Source: Tetradesmus obliquus (taxonomy: Eukaryota; Chlorophyta; Chlorophyceae; Sphaeropleales; Scenedesmaceae). Taken from it: a stretch of DNA of 64,000 bases. Below are positions 9,886-20,500 of the stretch, one piece after another. The DNA lies in contig CP126201.1 of NCBI GenBank assembly GCA_030272155.1, positions 2,152,501 through 2,216,500 of the forward strand. The letters are read 5' to 3'. The translations under genes were made by a program, and so were the position numbers. How positions within the stretch are numbered: the stretch's first letter is position 1; each line of letters begins with the position of its first letter. The notes under the pieces were generated by a model that ran no database searches, had not been told where the DNA came from, and saw only the letters and a list, made by a program, of their open reading frames with translations.

Positions 9886-12800
9886 TGCTGCAGGGTGTGG
9901 CGCAGACATCAAGCCTGGATGCGCTGCCAGCCTGCTGCTTCCCTGACCCGCAGCCGCGCACATTCAGCAGCGAGCAGCACGGCAGCAGTACGCTGCAGCG
10001 CTGGGCACAGGGCCTGGCAGGCTGCTGGTGCTGGGCATGGTGAGGCGACGCTGCTGAGTTTGTGCGATCTAATGTCGTCTTATGCTTGTGTGCGTGTTTT
10101 TAAGGTTGAGCCCACCTTGCCGTGTGCAGCTGCCTGATGTAGCTGGTGCTGGGCATGGTGAGCAGGCGCTGCTGCTGGTGCTGCTTTTTGTGTGGGTGCT
10201 GCTGGCCCTTTGGAAGTAGTTGCACCTCTGACAGCTGCCTGTTGTGCTAGCTTTGGGCCCTGCTGGGTTGCACGCAGCATCTCTCACAGCAAGGCACAGG
10301 CACGACTGTTGTGCTCGCTGCTGCATGTTTAGTCGCGCTGTGCTGCCCCAGCTCACAGCAGGTGCTGTTTGCAAGCATCTGTGGCTTTTGCTCTTGACAC
10401 AAAACCCTGCAGGATGCGCAGTCAATAGCCCAGCTGAACCTGCAGCCCGGCAAAGTGAGCCTGCCAAAGATCCCTAGCATCCATACGCCAAACACATTCC
10501 TTCGGTTCCTTCCGTTTCTCTCAAACCTGCAGGATGCGCAGTCATTAGCCCAGCTAAACCTGCAGCCGGGCATAGTGAGCCTGCCTGAGATCCCCTGCAT
10601 CCGTACAGCGTACACATATCTTTGGTTTCTTCTGTTTCTCTTTAAACCCCTGCAGGATGCGCAGTCATTAGCCCAGCTGGACCTGCAGCCGGGCAAAGTG
10701 AGCCTGCCAGAGATCCCCTGCACCATACGCCGTACACACATCTTTGGTTTCTGCCATTTCTTTTCAAACCTGCAGGATGCGCAGTCATTAGCCCAGCTGA
10801 ACCCGCTGCCCGGCAAAGTGAGCCTGCCGGAGATCCCCTGCATCCACCAGCATGCGAGGCGGGGCGAGGAGCTGCAGCTGCTGCTGGCGCTGGCGCTGTT
10901 TGGCGCGGACATCAACGAGCTCATTCCTGCAAGTGGCTGCAGCGTGCTGGATGCAGGTGTGTGTCTTAGGGGTTGATGAGATGGACTGTCGGATATGGAG
11001 GGCAGTAGAGCAACACATGCTAGTTGCAGGTGTGCGCTGTGGATAGCTGTGACTCTTCTGTCTACGCATGCGTAGTTGCTGCATTGTGTTTGGTTGTGCA
11101 TAGCAGCTGCATGGCATCTAGTTGTGCATAGGCGCTGGCACTGTTTGGTGCGGACATAAATGAGGTCATCCCTGCAAGTGGCTGCAGCGTGCTTGATGCA
11201 GGTGTGTAGATGTGCTGTGCACACGGCTGTCAGTTTCACTTCTGCTTGTACGCGGCGTTGCTATGTGAAGCACTGTTAGGTAGGTTGCAAGAATGAATGA
11301 TTGGCCAGTGGCAATGCGATTGCCATCAACACACAGATCGCCACAACAAGCCCTTGAGCTAATCCTCTACTACTGTCTGCTCTGTGCAGCGCTGCAGTGC
11401 CACCATCTAGAGCTTGCGACCAAGCTGCTGCAGCTGCATGGGTCCAGCCTCAGCACGCGCGTGCTGCTGAATGCGCTGCCGCGCATGCTTGAGCTGCAAG
11501 CTTGGCGGCTGGCTGAGGACGTCACTGGGCTCATGGAGCAGCGCACAGGCACAAAGCAGCAGGTGGGAGTGTAAACTACTCGGGTACATATAAGGTCGCA
11601 CAGCTCTTTTGATGTTTGTGTGTCTACTGCTGAGGACGTCACTGGCCTCATGGAGCAGCGCACAGGCACCAAGCAGCAGGTGGGAGTGGGAGTGGAATGA
11701 ACAATTCACTTCAGTAGCAAGGTTACGCACCTAGTTCATGTCTCTTTGTGTCTATTGCTGCATGAAGCAGCACAGGACAGGCGTGCTGCTGTTGCTGGAT
11801 CAGGAAATCTTCAAGTTGATGCCAGCTTCCATGAAAGTCATTGCAAATCCTCCTCTTTCATTGCAAGTGATGCTCCTGCAAAACAGCTAATGCCCTCCGA
11901 TCGGCTCCCTAAAATCATGCTCTTGACAACACAAGAACCAGCAGCGCTGCTCCTTTGCGTCTGCACCAACGCCTGCAGGCGGGATCTGCCACCTTCTATG
12001 TGACGGAGCCCGCAGCGCTTTCAGCAGCGCCGCAGCTGCTGCGGCGGCTCAAGGCAGCCGGAGCGCTGCCTGTGGTGCAAAAGTCATATGGCAAAACATG
12101 CTCCTGCACACCAGATGATGCCCTTCCAACGCATGCTCACAACAGATTTCCTGGCAGTGCTTGTGTGCCTCCGCAACAATGCCCGCAGGCGGGAGCTGCC
12201 ACCTTCTATGTGACCGAGCCCGCAGCGCTATCCTCAGCGCCGCAGCTGCTGCGGCGGCTCAAGGCTGCGGGAGCGCTGCCTGTGGTGTTGGCCAAGGTGC
12301 TGCATGATGCGGAGATGCTGCGGCTAGCTGTTCAGCTGGACCCGCAGCACCTCAGCCGCACCATCAAGGCGCAGCAGTGCTGCCACATGTTCAATGCCTA
12401 CGCTGAGGCGGCTGCGGGGTCGCTCACATACCTGCACCAGGTGGGTGGCTGCTGGCAGCACGTCTCAATGAGATGAAATGATCTCATTACCGCTGGGCTG
12501 TTAAAACATTAGTAGTTGCCTGGTTTGCTTGTCCATCCTTGTGAGTTATGTGGTTGTGTGCTGCAGGGTTGCTGACGTACCTACACCAGGTGGGTGGCTG
12601 CTGGCAGCAAATCCCATCACAGCTGGGCTGTCATAACATTAGTAGTTGCTGTTTTTCTTGCCCACCCTCTTGAGTTTGTGGTAGTGTGCTGCGGGTTCGC
12701 TGAGGTACTTGCACCAAGAGAGCTGCTGCTGGCAGCAGATGTGCACTTGGTTGAGTTGGTTGTAGTTGCTGCTTTCCTGCTCACAAGTTACTTTGTGGAT

Positions 12801-14063
12801 GTTTGCAAGGATGCCGTTCTAATCAATGCAAATGGTTGTCCAAAGATTTGCCAGCGCCGTTGCTGTTTCGCTGCTATGATGGCTCCCCTGTTTTCTACTC
12901 TGCTTTTAACCCAGCAACACAAGCACACAAATTCTTGCTTGATAAGCATAACGCTTTTTGCTGCTTTTATACTTGCAGGCATGCGGCTTCCATTTGACAT
13001 CTTGGGAGGGATCACCCCCGGCTGACTTGGAGCTTGCGCGGCTGGCTGTGAGCCTGGCTGATGATGTGGACGCACAGCAGCGGCACATCTTCAAAGCAGA
13101 CAGCTACGACGTGAAGGACTATGAGCGCCCTTGCTGCATGTGAGCGTCCCTGTGTGGGCAGCTTTGCTGAGTGCATTTGCTGCACGCTGCGTTGGGGATT
13201 AAAGCATCATCATGCTGCTTGCAGGTGCGTGAGGAACTGGGCGAGGCACCAGAATTTGTGGCAAACAATGCGGCAGTATGCATCACCTCGGCTGCATCTG
13301 TTATCACCCAAGCTATCCGGTGTTGATGCCTGGGGCAACACCTGATACACACTTGCCTGCAACCCGCTGCTCACCGCATCTGCTGCTGCAGGAACTGCCT
13401 CTCCTCCCACAGCGATCCAGGCCCCTGTGTCTGCGTCAAATTTAGCCACCTGCGCTACACACCGCTGCACATGGTTGTGCTGCTCCTGACATCATGCAAT
13501 TCCTGGCCAGTTTTTACCAACACCATCACCATATGATGCTGTGGCTTGGCTTGTCACCTGATGTACGTTTGTGCTTGCTCCCCGCTGCTCACCGCATCTG
13601 CTGCTGCAGGAACTGCCTCTCGTCCCACAGCAACCCAGGCCCCTGTGTCTGCGTCAAGTTCAGCAACATGCGCTACACGCCGCTGCACATGGCCGTTCTG
13701 CACGGCTGCCAGTACCGCTGGCCCCGCGGCCTGCTGAAAGACTGCCTGCCCCTGCAAGGCTGCGGCAGCAGCAGCAGCAGCCAGCGCATCAGCTATGACC
13801 GCATGGTGGCAGCTGCGCGAGCATGGCTGCCGATCGCAAGCATGCTGATTGATGCTGGTGCGGATGTGTCGAGAGAATATGCACGGGGCCGCACACCGCT
13901 GAGCTTGCTGCAGGCTGCAATTGCGGCTGCAGAGGCTTTGGGGGACGATGAGCAGGTTGCGGCAGAGCTAGGGGTGGAAGATAGCTGCAAAGAGCTGCTG
14001 ACAGTGCTGAGAGGATGGGAGGATCGCTTGCTGGGCAGCAGCGGCGTGGGTGAGGATATGTGA
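3758..14063 (+). CDS. RING finger - protein kinase - ankyrin protein (KEEP ON GOING-like E3 ligase)
   Basis: Multi-exon gene. The first exon (ATG at 3758) encodes a RING finger: C-H-I-C, then CGHTFCHEC, then T-C-F-V-D where most RINGs have C-x2-C. An exon with LLPRNMAHIDAH and the glycine loop ELGSGATGRVVEATFRG (4739-4934) follows. Next come VAVKVVDL and AALQREASVV (best copy 6067-6252), the catalytic exon GVVMGDLRPQNLLLDED...VTDFGLSR (6737-6919), CPEQYD/DLWAWACCMS (about 7992-8160) and CLAVSPSQRPSAKQAL (about 8586-8707). The 3' exons carry ankyrin-like helices, e.g. LLALALFGADINELIP, then MRYTPLHMAVLHG and IASMLIDAGADV...GRTPLSLL, with TGA at 14061-14063. In plants KEG combines RING, kinase and ankyrin domains and ubiquitinates signalling proteins; a similar role here is inferred. 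The HRD motif is replaced by M-G-D, with the catalytic Asp and DFG kept. Many exons have tandem copies. An apparent one-base shift occurs at 6781. Exon choice is uncertain in places. Confidence 0.75.
4369..4850 (+). repeat. Four copies of the exon start encoding LLPRNMAHI
   Basis: The junction GCAG|TGT(G/C)GC(A/G)CTGCTGCCGCGCAACATG is present at about 4373, 4469, 4600 and 4739. The first three copies end after 20-60 bases in CTG-rich sequence. The fourth continues through IDAHRLDLQQLLAQSN into the kinase glycine loop and is taken as the real exon. All keep an acceptor-like pyrimidine-rich tail, so use of the upstream ones would give truncated products. Confidence 0.8.
4835..5545 (+). repeat. 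Four copies of the kinase glycine-loop exon end
   Basis: The segment encoding (S)LFVDERELAL...GSGATGRVVE..FRGRP with the following donor GGTGAGTG occurs at about 4830-4941, 5036-5148, 5226-5341 and 5429-5545, with a period near 200 bp. The later copies drift: LLIDARELAL in the third, FVDEHELALSDKAPRSGATC in the fourth. The last has lost the glycine-loop pattern. Intron sequence after each donor is copied as well (GCTGG...GTGCAGGC.GGA.GTTTGAA). Copies 1 and 2 are the least decayed. Confidence 0.85.
5610..6165 (+). repeat. Three copies of the kinase VAVK/alpha-C exon
   Basis: The exon start GCAG|GTGGC(A/G)GTCAA(G/A)GT...GACCTGAGCGATGC...GTGCTGGC occurs at 5613-5702, 5853-5942 and 6067-6160. 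All three keep VAVKVVDLSDA and AALQREASVVLA in frame, so the kinase lysine and alpha-C glutamate are present in each. Only the third goes on to GECRHACQYKG and a proper donor. The period is about 215-240 bp. Confidence 0.85.
6790..7335 (+). repeat. Three copies of the kinase catalytic-loop/DFG exon
   Basis: Copies at about 6798-6925, 7062-7195 and 7252-7332 encode (V)MGDLRPQNLLLDED...TDFGLSRIVSHT or close variants. The second has VLGDLKPQNLLLDDDLDKLT. The third starts only at the NLLLDED part. Each ends at the same donor-like ACACAG|GTATG or ACACAAGTATG. The first is most complete at its 5' side. If spliced as alternatives they would give kinase variants differing in the catalytic loop. Confidence 0.85.
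6989..7045. other. Intronic hairpin, 18 bp arms
   Basis: The left arm 6989-7006 (ACCATGTATCAATGACAC) pairs with the right arm 7028-7045 (GTGTTATTGATACATGGT) with one mismatch. A further CACAC/GTGTG pairing lies in the 21-base spacer. It sits between two copies of the kinase catalytic exon. It could be a structured intron element or the remnant of an inverted-repeat insertion; nothing in the sequence decides. Confidence 0.8.
9837..9893 (+). repeat. (CTG)n tract before a 3' splice site
   Basis: About 17 CTG units with one TTG end in CTGCAG|GGTGTGGCGCAG, the start of an exon encoding GVAQTSSLDALPACC in the RING-kinase-ankyrin gene. Similar sense-strand CTG tracts in this gene lie at about 8537-8577 (before the SPSQRPS exon) and 8719-8742 (just after its donor). 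Confidence 0.8.
10405..10845 (+). repeat. Four copies of the DAQSLAQL exon
   Basis: The block CTGCAG|GATGCGCAGTC..TAGCCCAGCT...CTGCAGCC(C/G)GGCA.AGTGAGCCTGCC...GATCCC occurs at about 10410-10480, 10528-10597, 10654-10721 and 10772-10840, a period near 120 bp. Intron between copies is conserved too (TTTGGTTTCTTC and similar). Only the last copy runs on into IHQHARRGEELQLLLALALF. The frame stays open through copies 2-4. Confidence 0.85.
10885..11210 (+). repeat. Two copies of the LALFGADINELIPASG ankyrin-like exon
   Basis: The segment GCGCTGGC(G/A)CTGTTTGG.GCGGACAT.AA.GAG.TCAT.CCTGCAAGTGGCTGCAGCGTGCT.GATGCAGGTGTG occurs at 10888-10964 and 11130-11210. The second copy starts inside the exon and lacks an acceptor of its own. 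It keeps the donor-like end and has several substitutions. Confidence 0.8.
11500..11692 (+). repeat. Two copies of the DVTGLMEQRTGTKQQ exon end
   Basis: CTGAGGACGTCACTGG.CTCATGGAGCAGCGCACAGGCAC.AAGCAGCAG|GTGGGAGTG is present at 11513-11573 and 11631-11691. The first ends the exon that begins at about 11391. The second is an isolated 3' fragment with its donor. Confidence 0.8.
11965..12300 (+). repeat. Two copies of the ATFYVTEPAALS..PQLLRRLKAAG exon start
   Basis: The blocks at 11971-12080 and 12186-12290 share GCAG|GCGGGA.CTGCCACCTTCTATGTGAC.GAGCCCGCAGCGCT and the following LLRRLKAAGALPVV code with few differences. The first breaks off after PVV. The second continues through LAKVLHDAEMLRLAVQ to the next donor. 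Confidence 0.85.
12410..12745 (+). repeat. Three copies of an exon end (SLTYLHQ) and following intron
   Basis: GGGT(C/T)GCT.A..TAC.TGCACCAGGTGGGTGGCTGCTGGCAGCA and the intron after it (CAGCTGGGCTGT.A.AACATTAGTAGTTGC) recur at about 12417-12530, 12566-12670 and 12690-12745. The copies become more diverged downstream. The first belongs to the complete exon. Confidence 0.75.
13335..13710 (+). repeat. Two copies of the NCLSSHSNPGPCVCVKFS ankyrin exon start
   Basis: CCCGCTGCTCACCGCATCTGCTGCTGCAG|GAACTGCCTCTC.TCCCACAGC and the following 80 bases occur at 13364-13480 and 13579-13705. The second continues as MRYTPLHMAVLHGCQYRWPRG to the end of the gene. The first breaks off at LHMVVL. The copied block again includes the intron end and the 3' splice site. 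Confidence 0.85.
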
Positions 14064-15965
14064 AGGTGTATGAGGGAGTGGCGCTACATTTGGTGTAGAA
14101 AAGCTAGGGAAGATGCAGTTTGTAGCGCAGTCGCATTGAGGAAGAGAGATCCTGGCTTGTGATGAAGCGGTTATGGTAGCGGCAGGCAGGTGTGTGACGC
14201 TGAGTCGACTGTTCCGAGCTGGCACCAGCACCTGATCATGCAGCAACATGAATCGGTTGCCGCGCGCAAGAAAAAGCTGCTGCAGCTGGTTTTCCCAGCA
14301 GTGTTTGCTCGTTGTAGCAGACAATGGGTTTGGTGTTTGATGTGCACCGTTGCAAAGCGTGCAGTCTGTAGTCTGCAGACTGACTTGGCTCTAGCCCCGC
14401 GGCTCGAGATGTGGCGGCAGACAATGGATTATTGAACCGCAGGCGATGTCCACGGAATGGATTGCTGCAGCTGTGAGCACAGGTGCAGCAACATTCAGTT
14501 GGTTCACTGTTGTGTTCTTTCTGGCTGTTGTCGGCGCTCCTGAAAAAGATCATATGCATGCTCAGATCCACTGCCGGCCTTGTGCAAGCGGCAATTGGTG
14601 CAATTGCGACACAAGTATATTACAACAGGAATGACCGTGACCCTGAGGGTCAGGGTTGCCAACTTGAAGCACCTTCTAGAAGTAGGGCCGCAGGCCGACC
14701 CCACGAACTTAGTGGGGTCCTTAGTAAGGAGCCAGACAAGGCTCATGGGGTCCACCCAACAATACAACCTTAGCAGGCTAAAATCAAGCAAGCACAATCT
14801 GACTCAAATAAAGCACGAACAGCACACGCTGTGCTAAGCCGCACCTTGTACCAACAACAGAGTCCTAGGGGGGCAAAGGGTCCACTCACAGTCAAAGCCA
14901 AAAGAGGCTCGTATGGTCCAGCAATTCTGTGACACACCATACAACCTCAGCAGGCTGAATCCAAGCAGCATCTGACTCAACTCAAGCACAAACAGCACAC
15001 ACTGCGCCAAGCGGCATCCATTGCAAGGCATACAATTGAAGAGCAAGATCAAGGCTGATCAAAACCATGCATGCAACGTGGCGTGGCCACAGCTAATGCT
15101 GGCAAGCAGTCCCATATCACTACGCGTGCTTTGAGCAGTGCAGTTCAGCCTTCACACTGTGTACCAGGTTGAGCCGGCAACAGGCAATCATACTGAATCA
15201 TAAAATACTAAGCAGTAACGCACTGGCAACAACACTTGGCGTGACATTTGCATTCCATGCTGCAAGGGTGCTGTTCAGCGAGTCCAGCAGATGTCATATA
15301 TGCGTGCTCTGCAAATATCATGCAAAGTGCTCTGAATGCCAGAAGGCTGCAGCCTCCTGCACGCAAGCAGCTCGAGATCCACGGCGTCCACGGTGATGCC
15401 ACTTGCGAATCTGGCTAGTTCAATGTACGTTAAGTCTATGTTGTAGGGGTCGAACCAACATAGAACCAAATGCAGTGCTGCTTTGACTGTGATATATATC
15501 AATGGGTCTTCCGACGTCCGCTCAGTGGCTGGATTGGTTCACTGGGGGAAAGTTGGATAGGTTGCAACCTATTTCACAATTGTGTTTCTGGACTTTATCT
15601 GATGCATCTGAACATCTGCTCAAAGTATTCCCTACATCCACCCGGGTTGTCACTATTAGCTAATGGTAGAGTACTCTATAGAGCTGCTACACTATGGTCA
15701 AAGCAAATCCACAACTCGTCCACAAGTCATCCGCAGCAGACCATCCACAAGCCATCCACAACGGGCTAGGGCCGTCCACAAGGCCATCCGAAACCGGAAC
15801 GGTCCACAACCGTTGTGGATGCTGGTGGATGAGCCTCGATCGCGTGTGGATCATGTTGTGGATTGTGCAAATGAGCCTCGAATCACTGCTTAAACACGTT
15901 TACATATACAATATATGAGTTGTCAATAATGTTCCGTCGAGCTTGTGCCCGTACGCGAGCACAGC

Positions 15966-16008
<43 letters not shown>

Positions 16009-16370
16009 TGCTAGCATGCCATCGCCGCTGATGCTGCAGCTGCAGGATGATAATAAAGGATATCAACATGTGCTGGTAGTCCATGCTGATGTTGATACCA
16101 AAGGACAACAAGCAGCAGTAGCAGCAGCAGCCAGCATGCATGTCATCCCTCCTGCTGCCACATTAAGACAGAGGACAGCATGCTTGGGGTGAAGTGCAAA
16201 GCAATGCAGTGTCCACAACATGTAACCATGTCAACTGTTCATATCACAAGGTACGTCTGCCAGACATCCCTCCAGGCACACCCTGCATGTGCTTGCGCTG
16301 ATGCTCCACAATACACACACTAGCTGTACAATAGCATGTTCAAATGTATGTGCCGCACAGACTCCTCCGC
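14064..16370. other. Intergenic region with degenerate repeats
   Basis: No gene is recognisable. About 14695-14860 and 14868-15020 are a diverged tandem pair sharing CATACAACCT(T/C)AGCAGGCT, ATCTGACTCAA, AGCACAAACAGCACACNCTG and AAGC(C/G)GCA. At 15718-15860 a cluster of TCCACA/TGTGGA motifs includes the small palindrome CCACAACCGTTGTGG. A (CAG)n tract of about 13 units lies at 15968-16007. Part of 16200-16370 probably is the 3' UTR of the minus-strand gene that ends at 16371. Confidence 0.6.
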
Positions 16371-16449
16371 TTAGTCCCTAAGCTTCGCTGGCTTCATACG
16401 TGCTCGCTTCGCCCTGGATCCGTCTTCCACTTCTCCTGTTGCTGCAGCA

Positions 16450-16484
<35 letters not shown>

Positions 16485-17416
16485 AGCACCACATATTGCT
16501 GCCTCCTGCAGCTCGCACTCAGCTGCTGCTGCCTCCGCTGCTGCACCATCTGATGCTTCCTCCTGCAGCTCGCTATCCCCATCCCCACTGTCTGCTGCAT
16601 CCTCCTCCTCCTCCTCGCTGCCGTCTGCTGCACCACCGGATCCCCATCCATCATCACTGCTGCTGCCCCCACCCAACTCAGCACTGTCCTCATCCGACAG
16701 CTTGCGCTTCCGGCCCTTGCTGCCACCTGCACTGCCGCCCTTGCCGCCCTTGCCCTTGCCGCCCTTGCCGCCGGCCTTCTTGCGCCTGCCCTCAGGCTTG
16801 CCTGCACCACCCCGTGTGTCACGCGGCAGACGGCCGACTGGCTTCTCGGCACCTGGTGGGCGGGCAATCTGCTTGTCGCTTGGCGGCACACCAGCCTCAA
16901 CAGCAGCAGCTAAGGCAGCCTGCAGCAGCAGTCGCAACAGCCAGCACAACAGTGAAACAGGGTTGATGATGACATGGTGAAGATACCACGTACAAAACTA
17001 AATGCATGCATGGCTGGTTTAAGTTGTTCACAAGCAGGTAGCATGTGCCCAAGCATAGGACCTGCAGTGCAGGTGCGCACCTGCAGGACAACAGGGACAT
17101 AACATGCACTTGAATCAGATGCAGACGAATGCCACGGCCTACAAATACCTTGCATCCGCATCCGCAGCAAAGCGCCAAAATTGCTCCCAATGCAACCAAC
17201 TCATGACTGTGCAATACTGTCCACAACACAACATCCAGCTGCATTTCTTTGATCATACGTTGACAAGGCAAGCTCACCCCCATGTTCTCTACCAGCAGTG
17301 TCTTGACAGAGCTAGGAGAGAACCCAGAATTCTCCAGCACCTCCTTGTACTGCAAAGCATCTGCAAACTCAGCAGCACCCTGCTCACGGGCAGCAGCAGT
17401 GTTAGGCGGTGCAGGC

Positions 17417-17463
<47 letters not shown>

Positions 17464-17531
17464 CTGCTGCTGCCGCTGCTGCTGCGATGCTAGTCTGCTG
17501 GAGCGCCTAAACGCGCCATCATCTTCAGCTT

Positions 17532-17562
<31 letters not shown>

Positions 17563-20500
17563 AGCTGCCTGTACACCGTCCCCAAGCTGTTGCTGCTGCA
17601 GCTGGCTTGCATGCCTGCCAGGCCTGCTAGGGGTTGCGTGATCCCTTCCCGCATCTGCACCCCTCTCTGCTGCTGATGATGATGATGATGCTGCCGCTGC
17701 TGCTGCCTGCGCACCACGCTCATGCTGCATCTGCTGCTGCGGCTGCTGCAGCTGGCTTGCAAGCCTGGCAGAACGACTACTAGGAGTCAAGCCATCATCA
17801 CCTGCTGCGTCTGCACCTCTTCCTCCTAATACTGCTGCTGCCGGCGCACCATCCCCACAGTGCTGCTGCTGCTGCTGCTGCTGGCGTGCAAGCCTGGCAG
17901 AACGCCTGCTAGGAGTCGAAGCATCACCCCCTGCTTCTGCACCTGCTGCTGCTCCTGCCTGCGTGCCGGTGTCATTCTGCGTCGCTGCAAACGCGGACAC
18001 ATCCAGCAGCATACCAGCATCTTCTTGCCCGCTGTCCGGCCCTGGCGCCTCTGCTGCTGCTCCTGCTGCGCGCTCCACACCCCCGATTACAGGGAAAGGT
18101 GGCTGTGAGAAGCGGCGGCCCTGCACAGCAGTGACAATGATAGAAGCAGTATGTTGCAGAATGTGCAACACTTGTGATATATGGCTGTAAACACTGAGCA
18201 GTCTGCTACATGATAGCAAGCGCTCTTGAACGCAACACTCGACCAAGCCAGTGAGGTAGGTAGCGTAACATTGTGTAATCAGAAATATGCTGCTGCTGTC
18301 AAGGCTAGTTATAACGTTGCGCAACGTTGCCATCAAGCATGGCAGAAACCAAACGCACATACTGTGCTTTTGCTCTTTAGCAATGAACAAGCACCGGCAG
18401 GCGACTCCCTCCAATCTATTCTACAGCGAGAGATACTCCGCTCCTGCAGATCTACCTGTGTAGAGCCGACTGAGCCGCCACTGCCTGACACTGTGCCCTG
18501 GCCTGCAGAGCTGTCCCAGTTGTAGTAGAGCTGGTGCAGCCGCACGAGTGGAGCAGGCAGCTTGCTGCTGGAGCCGTCCTTCTGGTGGCGCGCATCGTAT
18601 AAGTTGCCAAACGCTGCGCGCCAGCTGTCGGCGCCCTCCTCCGCCTTCCCTAGAGGCGCGCACTTCGCAGTCGGGGTCGTACTCCTTCATCATGGAGTTG
18701 AGCACCTCCCTGGACTGCTGCTTGCGCGTCCTGCATGGTTTGTCGGAGTGTTCAGCAGCGATTGCAGCATCATTGAAACCCTAAAAAAGCAGTGTGTACA
18801 GTATATCACAAGTCTTTCGCAAGTGTGGGTGAGTATACTGAGTATGCAGATGCTGATGTGCTGAGTGATATCGTCAGGTACATGGAAGCATATGTAGCAT
18901 GCTTCTGCTGCCTGCCAGCCAACAGAGTCGGCTATCAGTGCTGTCCCGTAGCCCGTACCCTTGCCCATCCGCTCACACCTGCAGCTGCATCTGGCAGCAA
19001 ACACTTGCCTTTCGAAGTGCTCCTTCCAGCCACTGATGTCCTTGCTGGAGTTCATCTTGAAGGCGATCTGTGCGCAGCACGTGTCCATGTCGGGCCACTG
19101 CTCATCCTTTGTTGCGCAGGTGGGAGGCAGCATCTGGCCCTTGATGCGGCACTTGTTCCATACCAGTTCAACGCCAGGTGTGCCAAGCTCGGGCACCTCT
19201 TCTAGGCTGCTGGCGGTGAGCTCCTGTGTCGTGTCTGTCTCAGCGTTGTGCACCCGGTACACCTGCAACAGTGAACACAAACTTGCAGGGTAGCCCAACA
19301 TGATGTGCTGCTTATTGGACAGCATGCTGAGCCTCAACCGTTCTTATTCAAACCAAGCACGCTATCACCAACTTCCATTATCAAAATGATCAGCTCCGAG
19401 GATGACGAGGCTGCTGCTAAAATACATGCGTTCATTTATCCTGGCAGCTGATCATGATAGCATGCTATCCTCCTCCTGCGCAGGCATATGTCACCGTGCA
19501 TGATGCCCAACTATATACCCATCGTCACACATTGAGTATGTGTCAAATCACATAACATGTTGCCATCAGGTTTTCCATGTTTGGAGAACACCAACATAAA
19601 CCTGCAGAGCACGTGCAAGCATACGCTAGCTGTACACTAGCTGCACGAAACCTGTACACCACTCACGAGCGTAGTGTGTGTTCGCTTTGCCCAGTACTGC
19701 TGCAGCTTCCTTGTGATAGAAGATGCGGAGAGCATGCTGCCATCGCCACCGCCACCGCCACCGCTGCTGCTGCCAGAGGCGCGCTGCTGCCTGCTGCCCC
19801 TGCTGTTGCCTGCACCACTGCTGACTGTTGCACCTGCGCGACAAGACGTGAAGTCAAACGCCGCATCCTGCAGTCATGGTGTTCATACCATCCCTGCTGA
19901 CTTTAGCCTGAAAGCACCGGCAGTATTCACCTGTGGGAATATCTGCCCAGATCACCAGCGTGGTGTCCTCGACTGTCAACCCGTGGGCGCGGCAGCTGTC
20001 AGCGTCTGCCTCATGCACCAACGCGGCCAACACCTCCTTGTCTACTATGGGACCGCTTTTGCGCAATCTGAGCGACTGCAGCGCCGTGTTCTCCAACCCC
20101 AGCTGCGTGCAGAGGCCACCGAAGGCCAGGTTCACGTTCCTGTAAAAGGCAGCGGCCAGCGCCTCGCTCGATTTGCCGAATCTAACGATTCCAACGGTTT
20201 CAAACTTTTTGCATGCGCAGATCTTGACCTCAGTTATGTAGAGTGTGTCTGCTGCATGGTTGCCCCGAGCAGCAGCCCCAAGAGCAACGTCTGCGATGGT
20301 TTCATCCATATGGCGTGATGCGATGGCTGCTGACAATCCCACAGCTCGCTGTCAGTGTACTTGGACGCAACGTCTGGAGGAAGGGTCTGGACAGCTGTTA
20401 CAACAGCGTGAACCCCACATTTGAAAAACAGATCATAGGAAGTGTTATCTGGTCAGTTTACACCTTTTTATTCATCATGTCCTAATAAATTTATGGACTT

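Noticed and set aside
15920..16192. Open frame with a poly-Ala run from a (CAG)n tract
   Set aside because: Length is due to the repeat; nothing recognisable on either side and it lies just beyond the stop of the opposite-strand gene.
19009..19262. CW-type zinc finger (as in MORC proteins) in the minus-strand unknown gene
   Set aside because: VWNKCRIKGQMLPPTC...WPDMDTC has a vague Cys/Trp spacing but lacks the defining W-x-x-C-x-x-C start, so the family was not assigned.
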